Source: RGIG2945 sp045540355 (GTDB lineage: Bacteria; Bacillota; Clostridia; Oscillospirales; Acutalibacteraceae). Taken from it: DNA of 64,000 bases. This document shows, piece after piece, positions 31,929 to 40,931 of the stretch; positions within the stretch are counted from its first letter, which is position 1; each line of letters starts with the position of its first letter. The stretch is taken from positions 13,955-77,954 of the forward strand of contig JAZQHB010000042.1 in assembly GCA_045540355.1 (NCBI GenBank), read 5' to 3'. Position numbers and translations under genes: made by a program. The notes beneath the pieces were generated by a model. It had not been told where the DNA came from. It made no database searches and saw only the letters and a program-made list of their open reading frames with translations.

Positions 31929-32498
31929 TTGCGTAAAATTGAAATTACAACGGTATATTTTGATAAGAAAACAACCGACGAGAACAAAAAAGGTCGCAGA
32001 CTATATGAAATTATAAGCTCGTTGGAAGCAGGTGTGTTTTTTGTAGTTGTTCTTTTTGTGTTTCTTGTCAGAGGTGTCGGGGTAGAGGGTATCTCAATGG
32101 AGCCGACCCTCGAAAACGGAGATTTCGTTATTGTATCCTCGCACTTTCATAATGTTGAACGGGGCGACATCGTGGTTATAGCACCCTATAACGAGCTGAA
32201 AACTCCGATAGTCAAAAGGGTTATCGGCGTCGAGGGCGATGTTGTTGATATAGATTTTGAAAATCATAAGGTTTTCGTTAATTCTGAGGAAATTGAAGAG
32301 CCGTATATCGGAGCGTTAACAGCAAGAAGTTACGATGTTGAATTTCCGTTGACGGTAAAGGAAGATACTTATTTCGTTATGGGAGATAACAGAAATGATT
32401 CCTTGGACAGTCGCGATTCAAAGGTGGGACTGGTGCCTGAAGATATGGTGTTCGGAAAGGTTTTGTTCAAAATGATTCCTTTCGGCAAGGTCTATTAA
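31929..32498 (+). CDS. lepB: Signal peptidase I (first of two)
   Basis: A membrane serine protease that removes signal peptides. One helix (VFFVVVLFVFLVRGVGV, about 36-52) is followed by the catalytic serine in GISMEPT, the catalytic lysine in VKRVIG and the late motif MGDNRNDSLDSRDS. The TTG at 31929, 8 bases after AAGGAG, is taken as the start (189 aa); an earlier TTG at 31881 lacks a site. It is directly followed by a second type I signal peptidase. Both have Ser-Lys dyads, so both should be active. Confidence 0.92.
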   Translation: MRKIEITTVYFDKKTTDENKKGRRLYEIISSLEAGVFFVVVLFVFLVRGVGVEGISMEPTLENGDFVIVSSHFHNVERGDIVVIAPYNELKTPIVKRVIGVEGDVVDIDFENHKVFVNSEEIEEPYIGALTARSYDVEFPLTVKEDTYFVMGDNRNDSLDSRDSKVGLVPEDMVFGKVLFKMIPFGKVY

Positions 32499-32531
32499 GT
32501 TTGTGTATTAAAATCGGAAAGGATTTTGATT

Positions 32532-33110
32532 ATGGATATGGAAAATAAGGTACAGGAAGAAGTTATTCCTGAAGAAAACAAATCCGGAAACAAGTTTATA
32601 AGCGGTGCTTATGATATAGTATCAATTTTCATGACGGCGGTTATAACTATAATGGTTATATTTACTTTCATATTCCGTTTTGTAGGAGTAGTAGGCCCGT
32701 CAATGGAGGATACATTGTTTAACGGTGACTGGCTTTTGGTGTCGGCTATGTCAAGTGCACCCGAATACGGTGATGTCGTAATCATAACTCAGCCGAATTA
32801 CTATAACGAGCCTATCGTCAAGAGAGTAATTGCAACCGAGAATCAGGTCGTTGATATCGACTTTGAAGCAGGTGTTGTTTATGTTGACGGCAAAGCCCTT
32901 ACAGAGCCTTATGTAAAGGGTATTACCAATGATAAATATGAGGTTGATTTTCCTGTAACAGTACCCGAAAATCATGTATTTGTTTTAGGTGATAACCGTA
33001 ATCATTCAAGTGACAGCCGAAGCTCAAAAATCGGTTTTATAGCAGAAGATTATATTTTAGGAAAAGTTAAATACAGAGTTTTCCCTTTCGGAGATTTTAA
33101 GGTGGAATAA
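32532..33110 (+). CDS. lepB: Signal peptidase I (second of two)
   Basis: This is a paralogue of the preceding gene with the same layout: acidic N-terminus, one membrane helix (about 30-52), catalytic serine in GPSMEDT, lysine in VKRVIA, and LGDNRNHSSDSRSS. The ATG at 32532 follows GGAAAGGA; upstream TTG at 32526 is less well placed. It is moderately divergent from the first copy, suggesting an older duplication and possibly different substrate sets. It abuts rbgA with no gap. Confidence 0.93.
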   Translation: MDMENKVQEEVIPEENKSGNKFISGAYDIVSIFMTAVITIMVIFTFIFRFVGVVGPSMEDTLFNGDWLLVSAMSSAPEYGDVVIITQPNYYNEPIVKRVIATENQVVDIDFEAGVVYVDGKALTEPYVKGITNDKYEVDFPVTVPENHVFVLGDNRNHSSDSRSSKIGFIAEDYILGKVKYRVFPFGDFKVE

Positions 33111-33977
33111 ATGAACGACTATCAGAAACAGACAGTACAATGGTTCCCCGGTCACATGGCAAAAACACGCCGTCAGATTAAAGAAAGTCTGAAGCTTGTA
33201 AATGCCGTTACGGAGCTTCTTGATGCGAGAATCCCGATAAGCAGCCGTAATCCCGAAATTGATGAAATTGTTTCGGGAAAACCGAGAATCATTTTGCTTA
33301 ATAAATGTGATGTTGCAGATGATAATGCAACGAGAAAATGGATTGAATATTTCAAAAATCAGGGTGCTCATGCTTTAGCGGTAGATTGTCGCTCGGGCAA
33401 AGGACTCAATGCATACAGACCTCTTATCAGAGAAGTTTTAGCTGATAAAATCCAATCCAATAACGAAAAGGGCATGGTCGGCAAATCCTTAAGAGTTATG
33501 GTTGTCGGCATACCCAATACAGGCAAATCCTCATTCATAAACCGAATGGCGGGCAAAAACCGTGCAAAGGTTGCAGACCGTCCCGGTGTAACACGGCAGA
33601 ATCAATGGTTTGCAATCGGCAACGGTATTGAGCTTCTTGACACACCCGGTGTGCTCTGGCCTAAATTTGAAGATCCCGCAGTAGGCGATAAGCTTGCATT
33701 TATAGGCTCTGTCAAAGACGAGGTTATGGACTGCGAAAGTCTTGCAGTGCGTTTTTTAGATGTTATGAAAAACAATTACGCAGACCGCCTTGCCGAAAGA
33801 TATAAAATAACGGACTTCCAAGACCTTGACCCCTATGAAGTTTTAGAATTGATAGCACAAAAACGAGGTATGAAAATCCGTGGCGGCGAAGCAGATACCG
33901 AAAGGGCTGCTAACACTATTTTAGATGAGTACAGAGCAGGGAAGTTAGGTAAGATTACGATGGAACTACCTTATTAA
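33111..33977 (+). CDS. rbgA: Ribosome biogenesis GTPase RbgA (YlqF)
   Basis: This circularly permuted GTPase promotes late 50S maturation. The G4 motif NKCD (LLNKCDVAD, about 62) comes before G1 (GIPNTGKSSF, about 134) and G3 (DTPG, about 182), which is the permutation. The N-terminal WFPGHMAKTRR segment is the YlqF signature, with a C-terminal ANTAR-like tail. It starts right at the lepB stop and is followed by a dispersed repeat and rnhB. Confidence 0.95.
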   Translation: MNDYQKQTVQWFPGHMAKTRRQIKESLKLVNAVTELLDARIPISSRNPEIDEIVSGKPRIILLNKCDVADDNATRKWIEYFKNQGAHALAVDCRSGKGLNAYRPLIREVLADKIQSNNEKGMVGKSLRVMVVGIPNTGKSSFINRMAGKNRAKVADRPGVTRQNQWFAIGNGIELLDTPGVLWPKFEDPAVGDKLAFIGSVKDEVMDCESLAVRFLDVMKNNYADRLAERYKITDFQDLDPYEVLELIAQKRGMKIRGGEADTERAANTILDEYRAGKLGKITMELPY

Positions 33978-34031
33978 ATGCAGAGTGCAGAATGCAGAGT
34001 GCAGAATGAAGGGTGGGCTAAGCCCACACCC
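33976..34031 (+). repeat. Dispersed repeat copy 2: TGCAGAR tandem plus hairpin
   Basis: It starts at the rbgA stop codon. Four TGCAGAR units are followed by the hairpin GTGGGC-taa-GCCCAC. It lies inside the rbgA-rnhB transcript, like copy 1 in rseP-ispG. Confidence 0.8.
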
Positions 34032-34055
34032 AATATAAATAAAGGAACAAATTTG

Positions 34056-34658
34056 ATGTTATACGAATTTGATAAAGAAATACATCAGGAAGGGTTCAGG
34101 GTTTTCTGCGGTGTTGATGAAGCAGGCAGAGGACCGCTTGCAGGTCCCGTTGTTGCTGCTGCAGTAATTTTACCTGATGATGTAAGAATTGAGGGTCTTA
34201 ATGACTCCAAGAAAATTAGTGAAAAGAAAAGAGAAAAGCTTTTTGATGAAATCAAAGAAAAAGCACTTTCTTATTCAATAGGTGTTGCAACTGTCGAAGA
34301 AATTGAAGAATACAATATTCTCAAAGCAACATTTATGGCGATGAAAAGAGCTGTTGACGGTCTTGAAATCAAACCTGAAATAGCATTGATTGACGGCAAT
34401 ATGGTACCTCCGCTTGATGTTCAGGGTCGAGCAATTGTAAAGGGTGATGCGAAGTCTGCTTCAATCTCAGCGGCATCTATTCTTGCTAAAGTACACAGGG
34501 ACAGATATATGCTTGAAATGGCAGAAAAATATCCCGAATATCATTTTGAAAAACACAAAGGCTACGGCACGAAATTGCACACCGATTTAATTAAAGAACA
34601 CGGTGTTTCACCGATTCACAGACCGAGCTTTTTAAAGAAGATTTTAAATGGTAAATAA
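34056..34658 (+). CDS. rnhB: Ribonuclease HII
   Basis: RNase HII cuts RNA in RNA-DNA hybrids and single ribonucleotides in DNA. The catalytic acidic residues are in GVDEAGRGPLAGPVVAAAVIL, LIDGN and the later SAASILAKVHRD. The last third has PSFLKK. The ATG at 34056 (200 aa) follows AAAGGA; a longer start at 33978 would translate the repeat element and is rejected. It overlaps yraN by 11 bases. Confidence 0.95.
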   Translation: MLYEFDKEIHQEGFRVFCGVDEAGRGPLAGPVVAAAVILPDDVRIEGLNDSKKISEKKREKLFDEIKEKALSYSIGVATVEEIEEYNILKATFMAMKRAVDGLEIKPEIALIDGNMVPPLDVQGRAIVKGDAKSASISAASILAKVHRDRYMLEMAEKYPEYHFEKHKGYGTKLHTDLIKEHGVSPIHRPSFLKKILNGK

Positions 34659-35004
34659 TAAAAAAATCCGCATCACCGGCATTGACGGTGAAAAAGCGGC
34701 AAAGAAATTTTTAAAAGATAATAATTATAAGATAATTGATACAAACTACCGAACTCGCTTCGGTGAGATTGATATAATCGCAAAAGATGAAAATTACATT
34801 GTTTTTGTTGAGGTTAAAGCAAGAGGTGAAAAATCTCTCGGCAATCCTATGGAAGCGGTAAATTACGATAAACAGAGAAAAATAATAATGGCATCTAAAC
34901 AGTTTTTGTTGAAAGACAAGTTTTTACAATTACAACCACGGTTTGATGTTATTGAAATTTTTACTCAAAGCGGAGAAATAAATCACATAATAAATGCATT
35001 TTGA
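34648..35004 (+). CDS. yraN: UPF0102 (YraN) family endonuclease-like protein
   Basis: A 118-aa protein of the YraN family with a restriction-endonuclease-like fold. The core GEIDIIAKDENYIVFVEVKAR carries the D-E-K residues of this nuclease superfamily, preceded by GEKAAKKFLKDNNYKIIDTNYRTRFGE-type helices and strands. The biological role in most bacteria is unclear, and it commonly sits next to rnhB, as here. Confidence 0.93.
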   Translation: MVNNKKIRITGIDGEKAAKKFLKDNNYKIIDTNYRTRFGEIDIIAKDENYIVFVEVKARGEKSLGNPMEAVNYDKQRKIIMASKQFLLKDKFLQLQPRFDVIEIFTQSGEINHIINAF

Positions 35005-35039
35005 TTATCGTCGGTTATTTAGAAAGGAACGGTCATATT

Positions 35040-36542
35040 ATGTTTTACAAAAGTACAAGAAACAGCAAAATCAGAATAACTTCAGCTCAGGCAATCACTC
35101 AGGGTATCTCCGAAGACGGAGGACTTTTTGTGCCCGAGAGTATTCCGACGATATCTGCGGAATATATCGAAAACTTAAGTCACAAGAATTATATCGACAG
35201 AGCAATTTCAGTTTTGTCTTTATACCTTGATGATTTCACCAGGGAAGAGCTCGAACACTGTGTAAACGGTGCTTACGGCAACAATAAATTCAGCAGCGAA
35301 AAAACTGCTCCTGTTGTAACACTTGAAAACGGTGCAAACATTCTTGAATTATGGCACGGACCTACTTGTGCATTCAAGGATATGGCATTGCAGTTGCTTC
35401 CTTATCTCATGACTACTTCTGCAAAGAAAGTCGGTTGTGATAAGAAAATCGTAATCTTGGTTGCAACCTCGGGTGACACAGGTAAAGCTGCACTTGACGG
35501 CTTCAGCGATGTTGAAAATACAGGTATTCTTGTATTTTATCCCGAAGACGGTGTAAGTCCGATGCAGAAGCTTCAGATGACAACACAAGAGGGTAACAAT
35601 GTCGGAGTATGTGCAATAGTCGGAAACTTTGACGATGCACAGACAGGCGTTAAAAATATCTTCGGAGATCGTGAATATGCAGAAAAATTAGCAGAAAACG
35701 GTATGATGTTCTCATCTGCAAACTCAATCAACTGGGGCAGACTTGTACCGCAGATTGTATATTATATTTCCGCATACTGTGATTTACTCGCAGACGGAAA
35801 AATCAAAAACGGCGATAAGATAAATGTAGTTGTACCGACAGGTAACTTCGGTAATATTTTAGCAGCATTCTATGCAAAAGAAATGGGCTTGCCCATAAAC
35901 AAGCTCATCTGCGCATCAAATATAAACAATGTTCTGACGGACTTCCTTACAACAGGAACTTATGACAAAAACCGTAAATTCCACACAACAATTTCCCCGT
36001 CAATGGATATTCTCATTTCAAGCAACCTTGAGCGTTTACTCTATCATCTTTCAGGACAGAATGATGAAACTGTAAAGGGACTTATGAAGAAGCTTGCAAC
36101 AGACGGCAAGTATACAATTTCAGACGAATTGCTTGAACAGATTAAGACCGTATTTGAAGCAGGCTGCTGTGATGACGCAGGCACAAAAGAAACAATTAAG
36201 AAATATTTTGACGCATACGGATATCTCTGTGATACACATACAGGTGTTGCCGTAAATGTTTATGATATGTACAGGGAGAATGCGAAGGACGAAACACCCA
36301 CGGTTATCGCTTCCACCGCAAATCCGTATAAATTCTCACAAAGTGTTTTAGAAGCATTGGTTGAAGCTCCTGAAAGCACAGACGAATTCTCAATGGTGGA
36401 GGAGCTTCACAAAGTATCGGGTGCAGTATGTCCTCCGCAGTTGGCAAACCTTAAGGGTAAAACTCCCCGTTTTACTCAGTCATGCAAAAAGGAAGAAATG
36501 TGGCAGGCAGTCTGCGACATGTTATTTATGCATAAAGGTTGA
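35040..36542 (+). CDS. thrC: Threonine synthase
   Basis: ThrC is the PLP enzyme that converts O-phosphohomoserine to threonine. The PLP lysine is in HGPTCAFKDMALQLLP (about Lys-117). The glycine loop is ATSGDTGKAA, and the N-terminal SEDGGLFVP is typical. Length of 500 aa matches the long class II-like form. The ATG at 35040 follows AGAAAGGAACGG. Its last 21 bases overlap the convergent DUF1540 gene on the other strand. Confidence 0.95.
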   Translation: MFYKSTRNSKIRITSAQAITQGISEDGGLFVPESIPTISAEYIENLSHKNYIDRAISVLSLYLDDFTREELEHCVNGAYGNNKFSSEKTAPVVTLENGANILELWHGPTCAFKDMALQLLPYLMTTSAKKVGCDKKIVILVATSGDTGKAALDGFSDVENTGILVFYPEDGVSPMQKLQMTTQEGNNVGVCAIVGNFDDAQTGVKNIFGDREYAEKLAENGMMFSSANSINWGRLVPQIVYYISAYCDLLADGKIKNGDKINVVVPTGNFGNILAAFYAKEMGLPINKLICASNINNVLTDFLTTGTYDKNRKFHTTISPSMDILISSNLERLLYHLSGQNDETVKGLMKKLATDGKYTISDELLEQIKTVFEAGCCDDAGTKETIKKYFDAYGYLCDTHTGVAVNVYDMYRENAKDETPTVIASTANPYKFSQSVLEALVEAPESTDEFSMVEELHKVSGAVCPPQLANLKGKTPRFTQSCKKEEMWQAVCDMLFMHKG

Positions 36543-36683
36543 GCAGAATGTTTCCTGTGAGCCGCAAGCGCTGGGTGAACCTACTTTGATGTTACCTGCC
36601 ATACAGGTGTTGTTGCCGTCATTGTAGGCACAGTTGTGAGCGTCACATCTTACATCTTTTACTTCAGCAATTTTCTTTTCCAT
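36522..36683 (-). CDS. DUF1540-family small Cys-rich protein
   Basis: A 53-aa protein starting at ATG 36683 after GGAGG. The pattern is CDAHNCAYNDGNNTCMAGNI, then KVGSPSACGSQETFCSTF, with six cysteines (CxxxxC, C-x7-C, then CGSQETFC). This is the single-unit version of DUF1540, common in Clostridia and likely to bind metal; its function is unknown. The gene runs against thrC and its 3' end overlaps the end of thrC by 21 bases, so the two transcripts are convergent. Confidence 0.88.
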   Translation of the reverse strand: MEKKIAEVKDVRCDAHNCAYNDGNNTCMAGNIKVGSPSACGSQETFCSTFMHK

Positions 36684-36772
36684 TTTTAAGACCTCCATAG
36701 TGAATTAACACAGAAAAAATCTATGCATTATATTTTAAGCAGATTTTTTCGGATTATACGAAAGGAAGAACT

Positions 36773-37459
36773 ATGTCTTTATTTGCAATCGGTGATACGC
36801 ACTTATCATTCGGAACAGATAAACCGATGAATATTTTTCGCGGTTGGGATAATTATGTTGAACGCCTTTCAAAAAATTGGAAAAATATAGTGACAGAAGA
36901 TGACACAGTTCTGATAGCGGGAGATATTTCATGGAGTATGTCGCTTGAAAATGCATTGGAGGATTTGAAATTCATTGACGCCTTACCCGGCAAAAAAATT
37001 CTGATGAAGGGTAATCACGATTATTGGTGGGAAACGAAAACGAAGATGGAAAGGTTTTTCAAGGAACATTCGCTTGAAACTCTCAATATACTTCACAATA
37101 ACGCTTATCTTGTTGACGGTTTTGCAATATGCGGGACAAGAGGTTGGTTTTATGACGATAATTCGCCCGATGCTCAAAAAGTTGTAGCGAGAGAAGCGGG
37201 CAGACTAAAAATGTCAATTGAAGCGGCAAAAAAGCTCGGCGGCGAGGTTGTGGCATTTCTTCATTATCCGCCGATTTCAGAGCAGGCAAGATGCGATGAG
37301 ATATTCAATGTGCTTGTCGAAGAAGGTGTAAAAAAGTGTTATTATGCACACCTTCATTCAGCTTCAATCAGAAAAGCGGTGACCGGAGAGTACGAAAATA
37401 TCAATTTTTCTCTGATATCCGGCGATTATTTGGAATTTTGTCCAAAAAAAATTTATTGA
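36773..37459 (+). CDS. Calcineurin-like metallophosphoesterase
   Basis: A 228-aa two-metal phosphoesterase. The metal motifs are GDTHLS (about 7), GDISWS (about 47), GNHDYWW (about 78), and the late histidines HYPP and YAHLHSAS. It belongs to a firmicute group of small, single-domain phosphoesterases without signal peptides. The substrate cannot be told. It is followed by trigger factor on the same strand with its own promoter. Confidence 0.88.
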   Translation: MSLFAIGDTHLSFGTDKPMNIFRGWDNYVERLSKNWKNIVTEDDTVLIAGDISWSMSLENALEDLKFIDALPGKKILMKGNHDYWWETKTKMERFFKEHSLETLNILHNNAYLVDGFAICGTRGWFYDDNSPDAQKVVAREAGRLKMSIEAAKKLGGEVVAFLHYPPISEQARCDEIFNVLVEEGVKKCYYAHLHSASIRKAVTGEYENINFSLISGDYLEFCPKKIY

Positions 37460-37465
37460 AAACTA

Positions 37466-37495
37466 TTGGCAAATACTGATAATATATGTTAGAAT
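37466..37495 (+). promoter_or_regulatory. Sigma-A promoter of tig
   Basis: TTGGCA at 37466-37471, an 18-base spacer, and TAGAAT at 37490-37495, 47 bases before the tig start. Confidence 0.6.
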
Positions 37496-37542
37496 AATTT
37501 GGTTAAAATATTTTGTCTTACAAAATTTAGGAGGATAAAAAG

Positions 37543-38895
37543 ATGGCATTGAAATCATCAAAAAAAGTTGAAACAAATGTGTATGAGGTAGAGGTAACAA
37601 TTGACGGAGAAGCAATTTCTAAGGCTGCTCAGGACGCATACCTCAAATCAAAGAAGAACATCACAATTTCCGGTTTCAGAAAGGGCAAAGCTCCCCGTCA
37701 GATAATCGAAAAGCTTTACGGCGAGAATTTCTTCTATGAAGAAGGCCTTGAAAATCTTCTTCAGGGTGCAGTATCAGAAGCTATTGACGAAGCAAAACTT
37801 GACATCGTTGACAATCCGAGAGACCTCGAAGTAAAAGAGCTCGGCAAAGACGGTGCAGAATTTACATTCAAAGTAACAGTTAAACCCGAAGTTGAAATCG
37901 GTGAATACAAAGGCATCAAGGCTGAAAAGGCAACAGTAAGAGTTGAAGCAGCTGAAATCGATGCTGAACTTCAGTCATTAAGAAATAAAGGTGCTCGTGA
38001 AATTTCAGTAGAAGACAGAGCAGCTCAGAAAGACGACATCGCTGACATCGATTTTGAAGGCTTTGTAGACGGTGTTGCATTTGACGGCGGCAAGGGTGAA
38101 CACTTTGCACTTACATTAGGTTCAGGTCAGTTTATCCCCGGTTTTGAAGATCAGGTTATCGGTCACAACATCGGTGAAGAATTTGATGTTAATGTAACAT
38201 TCCCCGAAGAATACACACCCGAGCTTGCAGGTAAAGATGCAACATTCAAAGTAAAGCTTCACGGTCTTAAAATTCGTGAATTGCCCGAGCTTGATGACGA
38301 ATTTGCAAAGGATGTAAGCGAAGATGCTGATACTCTTGATGATTTGAAGAAGAGCATCAAGGAAGAAATCAGAAAAAAGAAGCAGGATAAGGCTGAAGCT
38401 GATTTCAGAACAAAGATTTATGACCAACTTATCGACCTTATTAAGGCAGAAATTCCCGAAGTTATGTTCGAAAAGAGAGTTCAGGAAGACAAGGAAACTT
38501 TCTCACAGAGAATCGGAATGCAGGGTATTGACCTTGAAACATATCTTATGTATATCGGTATGGAAATGGATACTTTCATGGCTGACCTCAGAGTTCAGGC
38601 AGAAAGAAATGTTAAAATCAGCCTTGCACTTGAAAAGATTGCAGAGCTTGAAAATCTTGAAGTAACCGAAGAAGATTACGAAGCAGAATACAGCAAGTAT
38701 GCTGAAATGTATAATCTTGAAGTTGAAAGAATCAAGATGATGGTACCTCAGGAAACAATCAAGGGCGACCTTCTCTTAGAAAAGGCAACAAAGTTTGTTG
38801 TTGATAACGCAGTAGCAGAAAAACCTGCAAAGAAAACAGCTGCAAAGAAGACAACAAAGAAAAAAGCTGACGAGAAAAAAGAAGACGCTGAATAA
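37543..38895 (+). CDS. tig: Trigger factor
   Basis: A ribosome-associated chaperone with prolyl isomerase activity. The ribosome-binding N-terminal domain includes the signature FRKGKAPRQ (about 46-54). The FKBP domain follows at about 150-240 (DIDFEGFVDG), then the helical arms. A Lys/Ala-rich tail (KKTAAKKTTKKK) ends the protein at 450 aa. It precedes clpP-clpX, the standard order. Confidence 0.96.
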   Translation: MALKSSKKVETNVYEVEVTIDGEAISKAAQDAYLKSKKNITISGFRKGKAPRQIIEKLYGENFFYEEGLENLLQGAVSEAIDEAKLDIVDNPRDLEVKELGKDGAEFTFKVTVKPEVEIGEYKGIKAEKATVRVEAAEIDAELQSLRNKGAREISVEDRAAQKDDIADIDFEGFVDGVAFDGGKGEHFALTLGSGQFIPGFEDQVIGHNIGEEFDVNVTFPEEYTPELAGKDATFKVKLHGLKIRELPELDDEFAKDVSEDADTLDDLKKSIKEEIRKKKQDKAEADFRTKIYDQLIDLIKAEIPEVMFEKRVQEDKETFSQRIGMQGIDLETYLMYIGMEMDTFMADLRVQAERNVKISLALEKIAELENLEVTEEDYEAEYSKYAEMYNLEVERIKMMVPQETIKGDLLLEKATKFVVDNAVAEKPAKKTAAKKTTKKKADEKKEDAE

Positions 38896-38948
38896 TAATC
38901 AGCAAATTGACCCAATATTTATTTAGTAGCAATATATCATTATATCAC

Positions 38949-38996
38949 CTGACCACAGGTCAGATATCATTGTAATACCGCGAAAAGCGGTATTAC
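38949..38996 (+). promoter_or_regulatory. Two hairpins in the tig-clpP intergenic region
   Basis: CTGACC/GGTCAG (38949-38963) is a small palindrome. GTAATACCGC/GCGGTATTAC (38972-38981, 38987-38996) is a strong hairpin followed by TTTAT. It may attenuate tig transcripts or control clpP; no CtsR site was recognised. Confidence 0.5.
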
Positions 38997-39017
38997 TTTA
39001 TAAGGGAGGCAAAAACT

Positions 39018-39599
39018 ATGAGTTTAGTACCGTATGTAGTTGAACAGACAGGCAGAGGAGAACGCTCTTACGACATTTTCTCCAGACTTTTGAGCGACAG
39101 AATTATAGTTCTTTCCGACGAGGTCAATGACGCAACTGCGAGCATTGTAGTTGCACAGCTTTTATTCCTTGAAGGACAGGATGCAGAAAAGGATATCAGC
39201 CTTTACATCAACAGTCCCGGAGGCTCTGTTACAGCAGGTATGGCTATTTATGATACAATGCAGTATATCAAATGTGATGTATCGACTATCTGCATGGGTA
39301 TGGCTGCAAGCATGGGTGCATTCTTGCTTTCATCCGGTGCAAAAGGAAAAAGATTTGCTTTGCCCAACAGTGAAATTATGATTCATCAGCCTTTAGGCGG
39401 TGCAAAAGGTCAGGCAACAGATATCAAGATTGCCGCAGACCATATTTTGAGAACCAGACAAAACCTCAACAAGATTTTAGCTGAAAACACAGGCAAACCG
39501 ATTGAGATAATCGCACAGGATACTGAACGAGATAATTTCATGACGGCTCAGGAGGCTATGGAATACGGTCTTGTTGATAAGGTTCTTACAAAGAGATAA
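39018..39599 (+). CDS. clpP: ATP-dependent Clp protease proteolytic subunit
   Basis: ClpP forms the barrel-shaped serine protease used by ClpX. The catalytic serine is in GMAASMGAFLL, the histidine in IMIHQPLGG and the aspartate in AQDTERDNFM. Length is 193 aa. A GGGAGG ribosome site precedes the ATG. clpX follows 13 bases later. Confidence 0.97.
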   Translation: MSLVPYVVEQTGRGERSYDIFSRLLSDRIIVLSDEVNDATASIVVAQLLFLEGQDAEKDISLYINSPGGSVTAGMAIYDTMQYIKCDVSTICMGMAASMGAFLLSSGAKGKRFALPNSEIMIHQPLGGAKGQATDIKIAADHILRTRQNLNKILAENTGKPIEIIAQDTERDNFMTAQEAMEYGLVDKVLTKR

Positions 39600-39612
39600 A
39601 GGAGATTGACCC

Positions 39613-40860
39613 ATGCCAAGAGAATCAGGCAGTAGAATATTACGCTGTTCTTTTTGCAATAAGTCACAAAACGAGGTTGACCGTTTAATTTCAGGACCGG
39701 GCGTATATATCTGCAACGAATGTGTTGAGGTATGCTGGAGTATCATAGAAGATGAAGAATTAAAGGAAACCCGTACAAGAAAAAAGCAGAAAGAATTAGT
39801 AAGGGATAAGCTCCCGAATCCGCAGCAGATTAAGGAAAAGCTTGATGAATATGTAATCGGGCAGGAAGAAGCAAAAATCACCTTAAGCGTAGCGGTGTAT
39901 AATCATTATAAAAGAGTATTTTTTGCAAAGGACAACGATGTTGAGATACAAAAGAGCAATGTTATGATGCTCGGTCCCACGGGCGTCGGAAAAACGATGC
40001 TTGCACAGACGCTTGCAAAAATTCTCGATGTGCCGTTTGCGATAGCAGATGCTACAACTCTGACTGAAGCGGGTTATGTCGGCGAGGATGTTGAAAATAT
40101 CCTTTTAAGACTTATTCAGGCGGCGGACTTTGATGTAGAAAAAGCTCAGCACGGTATAATATATGTCGATGAAATCGACAAAATCGCAAGAAAATCCGAG
40201 AATCCGTCAATCACAAGAGATGTAAGCGGTGAAGGCGTTCAGCAGGCACTTCTTAAAATTCTTGAAGGTACGGTTGCAAATGTACCTCCTCAGGGTGGCA
40301 GAAAGCATCCGCAGCAGGAGTTTATTCAGGTCGATACAACAAACATTCTCTTTATTTGCGGCGGTGCATTTGACGGAATCGAAAAAACTATTGAAAAACG
40401 AATCGGCGGCTCGGCACTCGGCTTCGGTGCAGATGTCAAGGGTAAAAAAGAACGCGAAAAAGAAGATATATATTCAAAAGTTATACAGCAGGATTTGGTC
40501 AAATTCGGACTTATTCCCGAAATTGTCGGTCGTGTACCCGTTCTCGCAACCCTTAAAGAGCTTGATGCAGATGCATTGGTAAAGGTTCTTACAGAGCCTA
40601 AGAATGCGATAATCAAGCAGTATCAGGCATTGTTTGAAATGGATAATGTTGAGCTTGTGTTCGACGGTCCTGCAGTTGAAGAGATAGCAAATATAACTCT
40701 TGAAAAGAAAACAGGCGCAAGAGGCTTGCGTTCAATAATGGAAGACTTGCTTTTACCGATAATGTATGAAATCCCGTCAGATAAAACTATCGAGAGAGTA
40801 ATAATTACAAAGGATTGTGTAAGAGGTACAGAACCTCCTATAATTGAAAAGAGATCCTGA
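39613..40860 (+). CDS. clpX: ATP-dependent Clp protease ATPase subunit ClpX
   Basis: ClpX unfolds substrates for ClpP. The N-terminal C4 zinc domain has CSFCNKSQNEV and CNECVEVC. The AAA module shows GPTGVGKTMLAQ (Walker A), IIYVDEIDKIA (Walker B), the RKHPQQEF loop and a C-terminal arginine sensor in GARGLRSIMED. The ClpP-binding IGF loop appears at the segment GSALGFGAD. Length is 415 aa. Confidence 0.97.
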   Translation: MPRESGSRILRCSFCNKSQNEVDRLISGPGVYICNECVEVCWSIIEDEELKETRTRKKQKELVRDKLPNPQQIKEKLDEYVIGQEEAKITLSVAVYNHYKRVFFAKDNDVEIQKSNVMMLGPTGVGKTMLAQTLAKILDVPFAIADATTLTEAGYVGEDVENILLRLIQAADFDVEKAQHGIIYVDEIDKIARKSENPSITRDVSGEGVQQALLKILEGTVANVPPQGGRKHPQQEFIQVDTTNILFICGGAFDGIEKTIEKRIGGSALGFGADVKGKKEREKEDIYSKVIQQDLVKFGLIPEIVGRVPVLATLKELDADALVKVLTEPKNAIIKQYQALFEMDNVELVFDGPAVEEIANITLEKKTGARGLRSIMEDLLLPIMYEIPSDKTIERVIITKDCVRGTEPPIIEKRS

Positions 40861-40878
40861 TATGAAAGCAAAATAAAC

Positions 40879-40915
40879 GCAGCTGCTTCGCTTAAAACCG
40901 AGGCAGCTGTTTTAC
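40879..40915 (+). terminator. Terminator after clpX
   Basis: The stem GCAGCTGC(T)TCG/CGAGGCAGCTG, with an 8-base loop, is followed by TTTTAC. Confidence 0.7.
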
Positions 40916-40931
40916 TTAAGGAGGAGAGAAT

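Noticed and set aside
33978..34055. Upstream in-frame extension of rnhB
   Set aside because: Same reason: the extension is repeat sequence directly after the rbgA stop, and AAAGGA marks the start at 34056.
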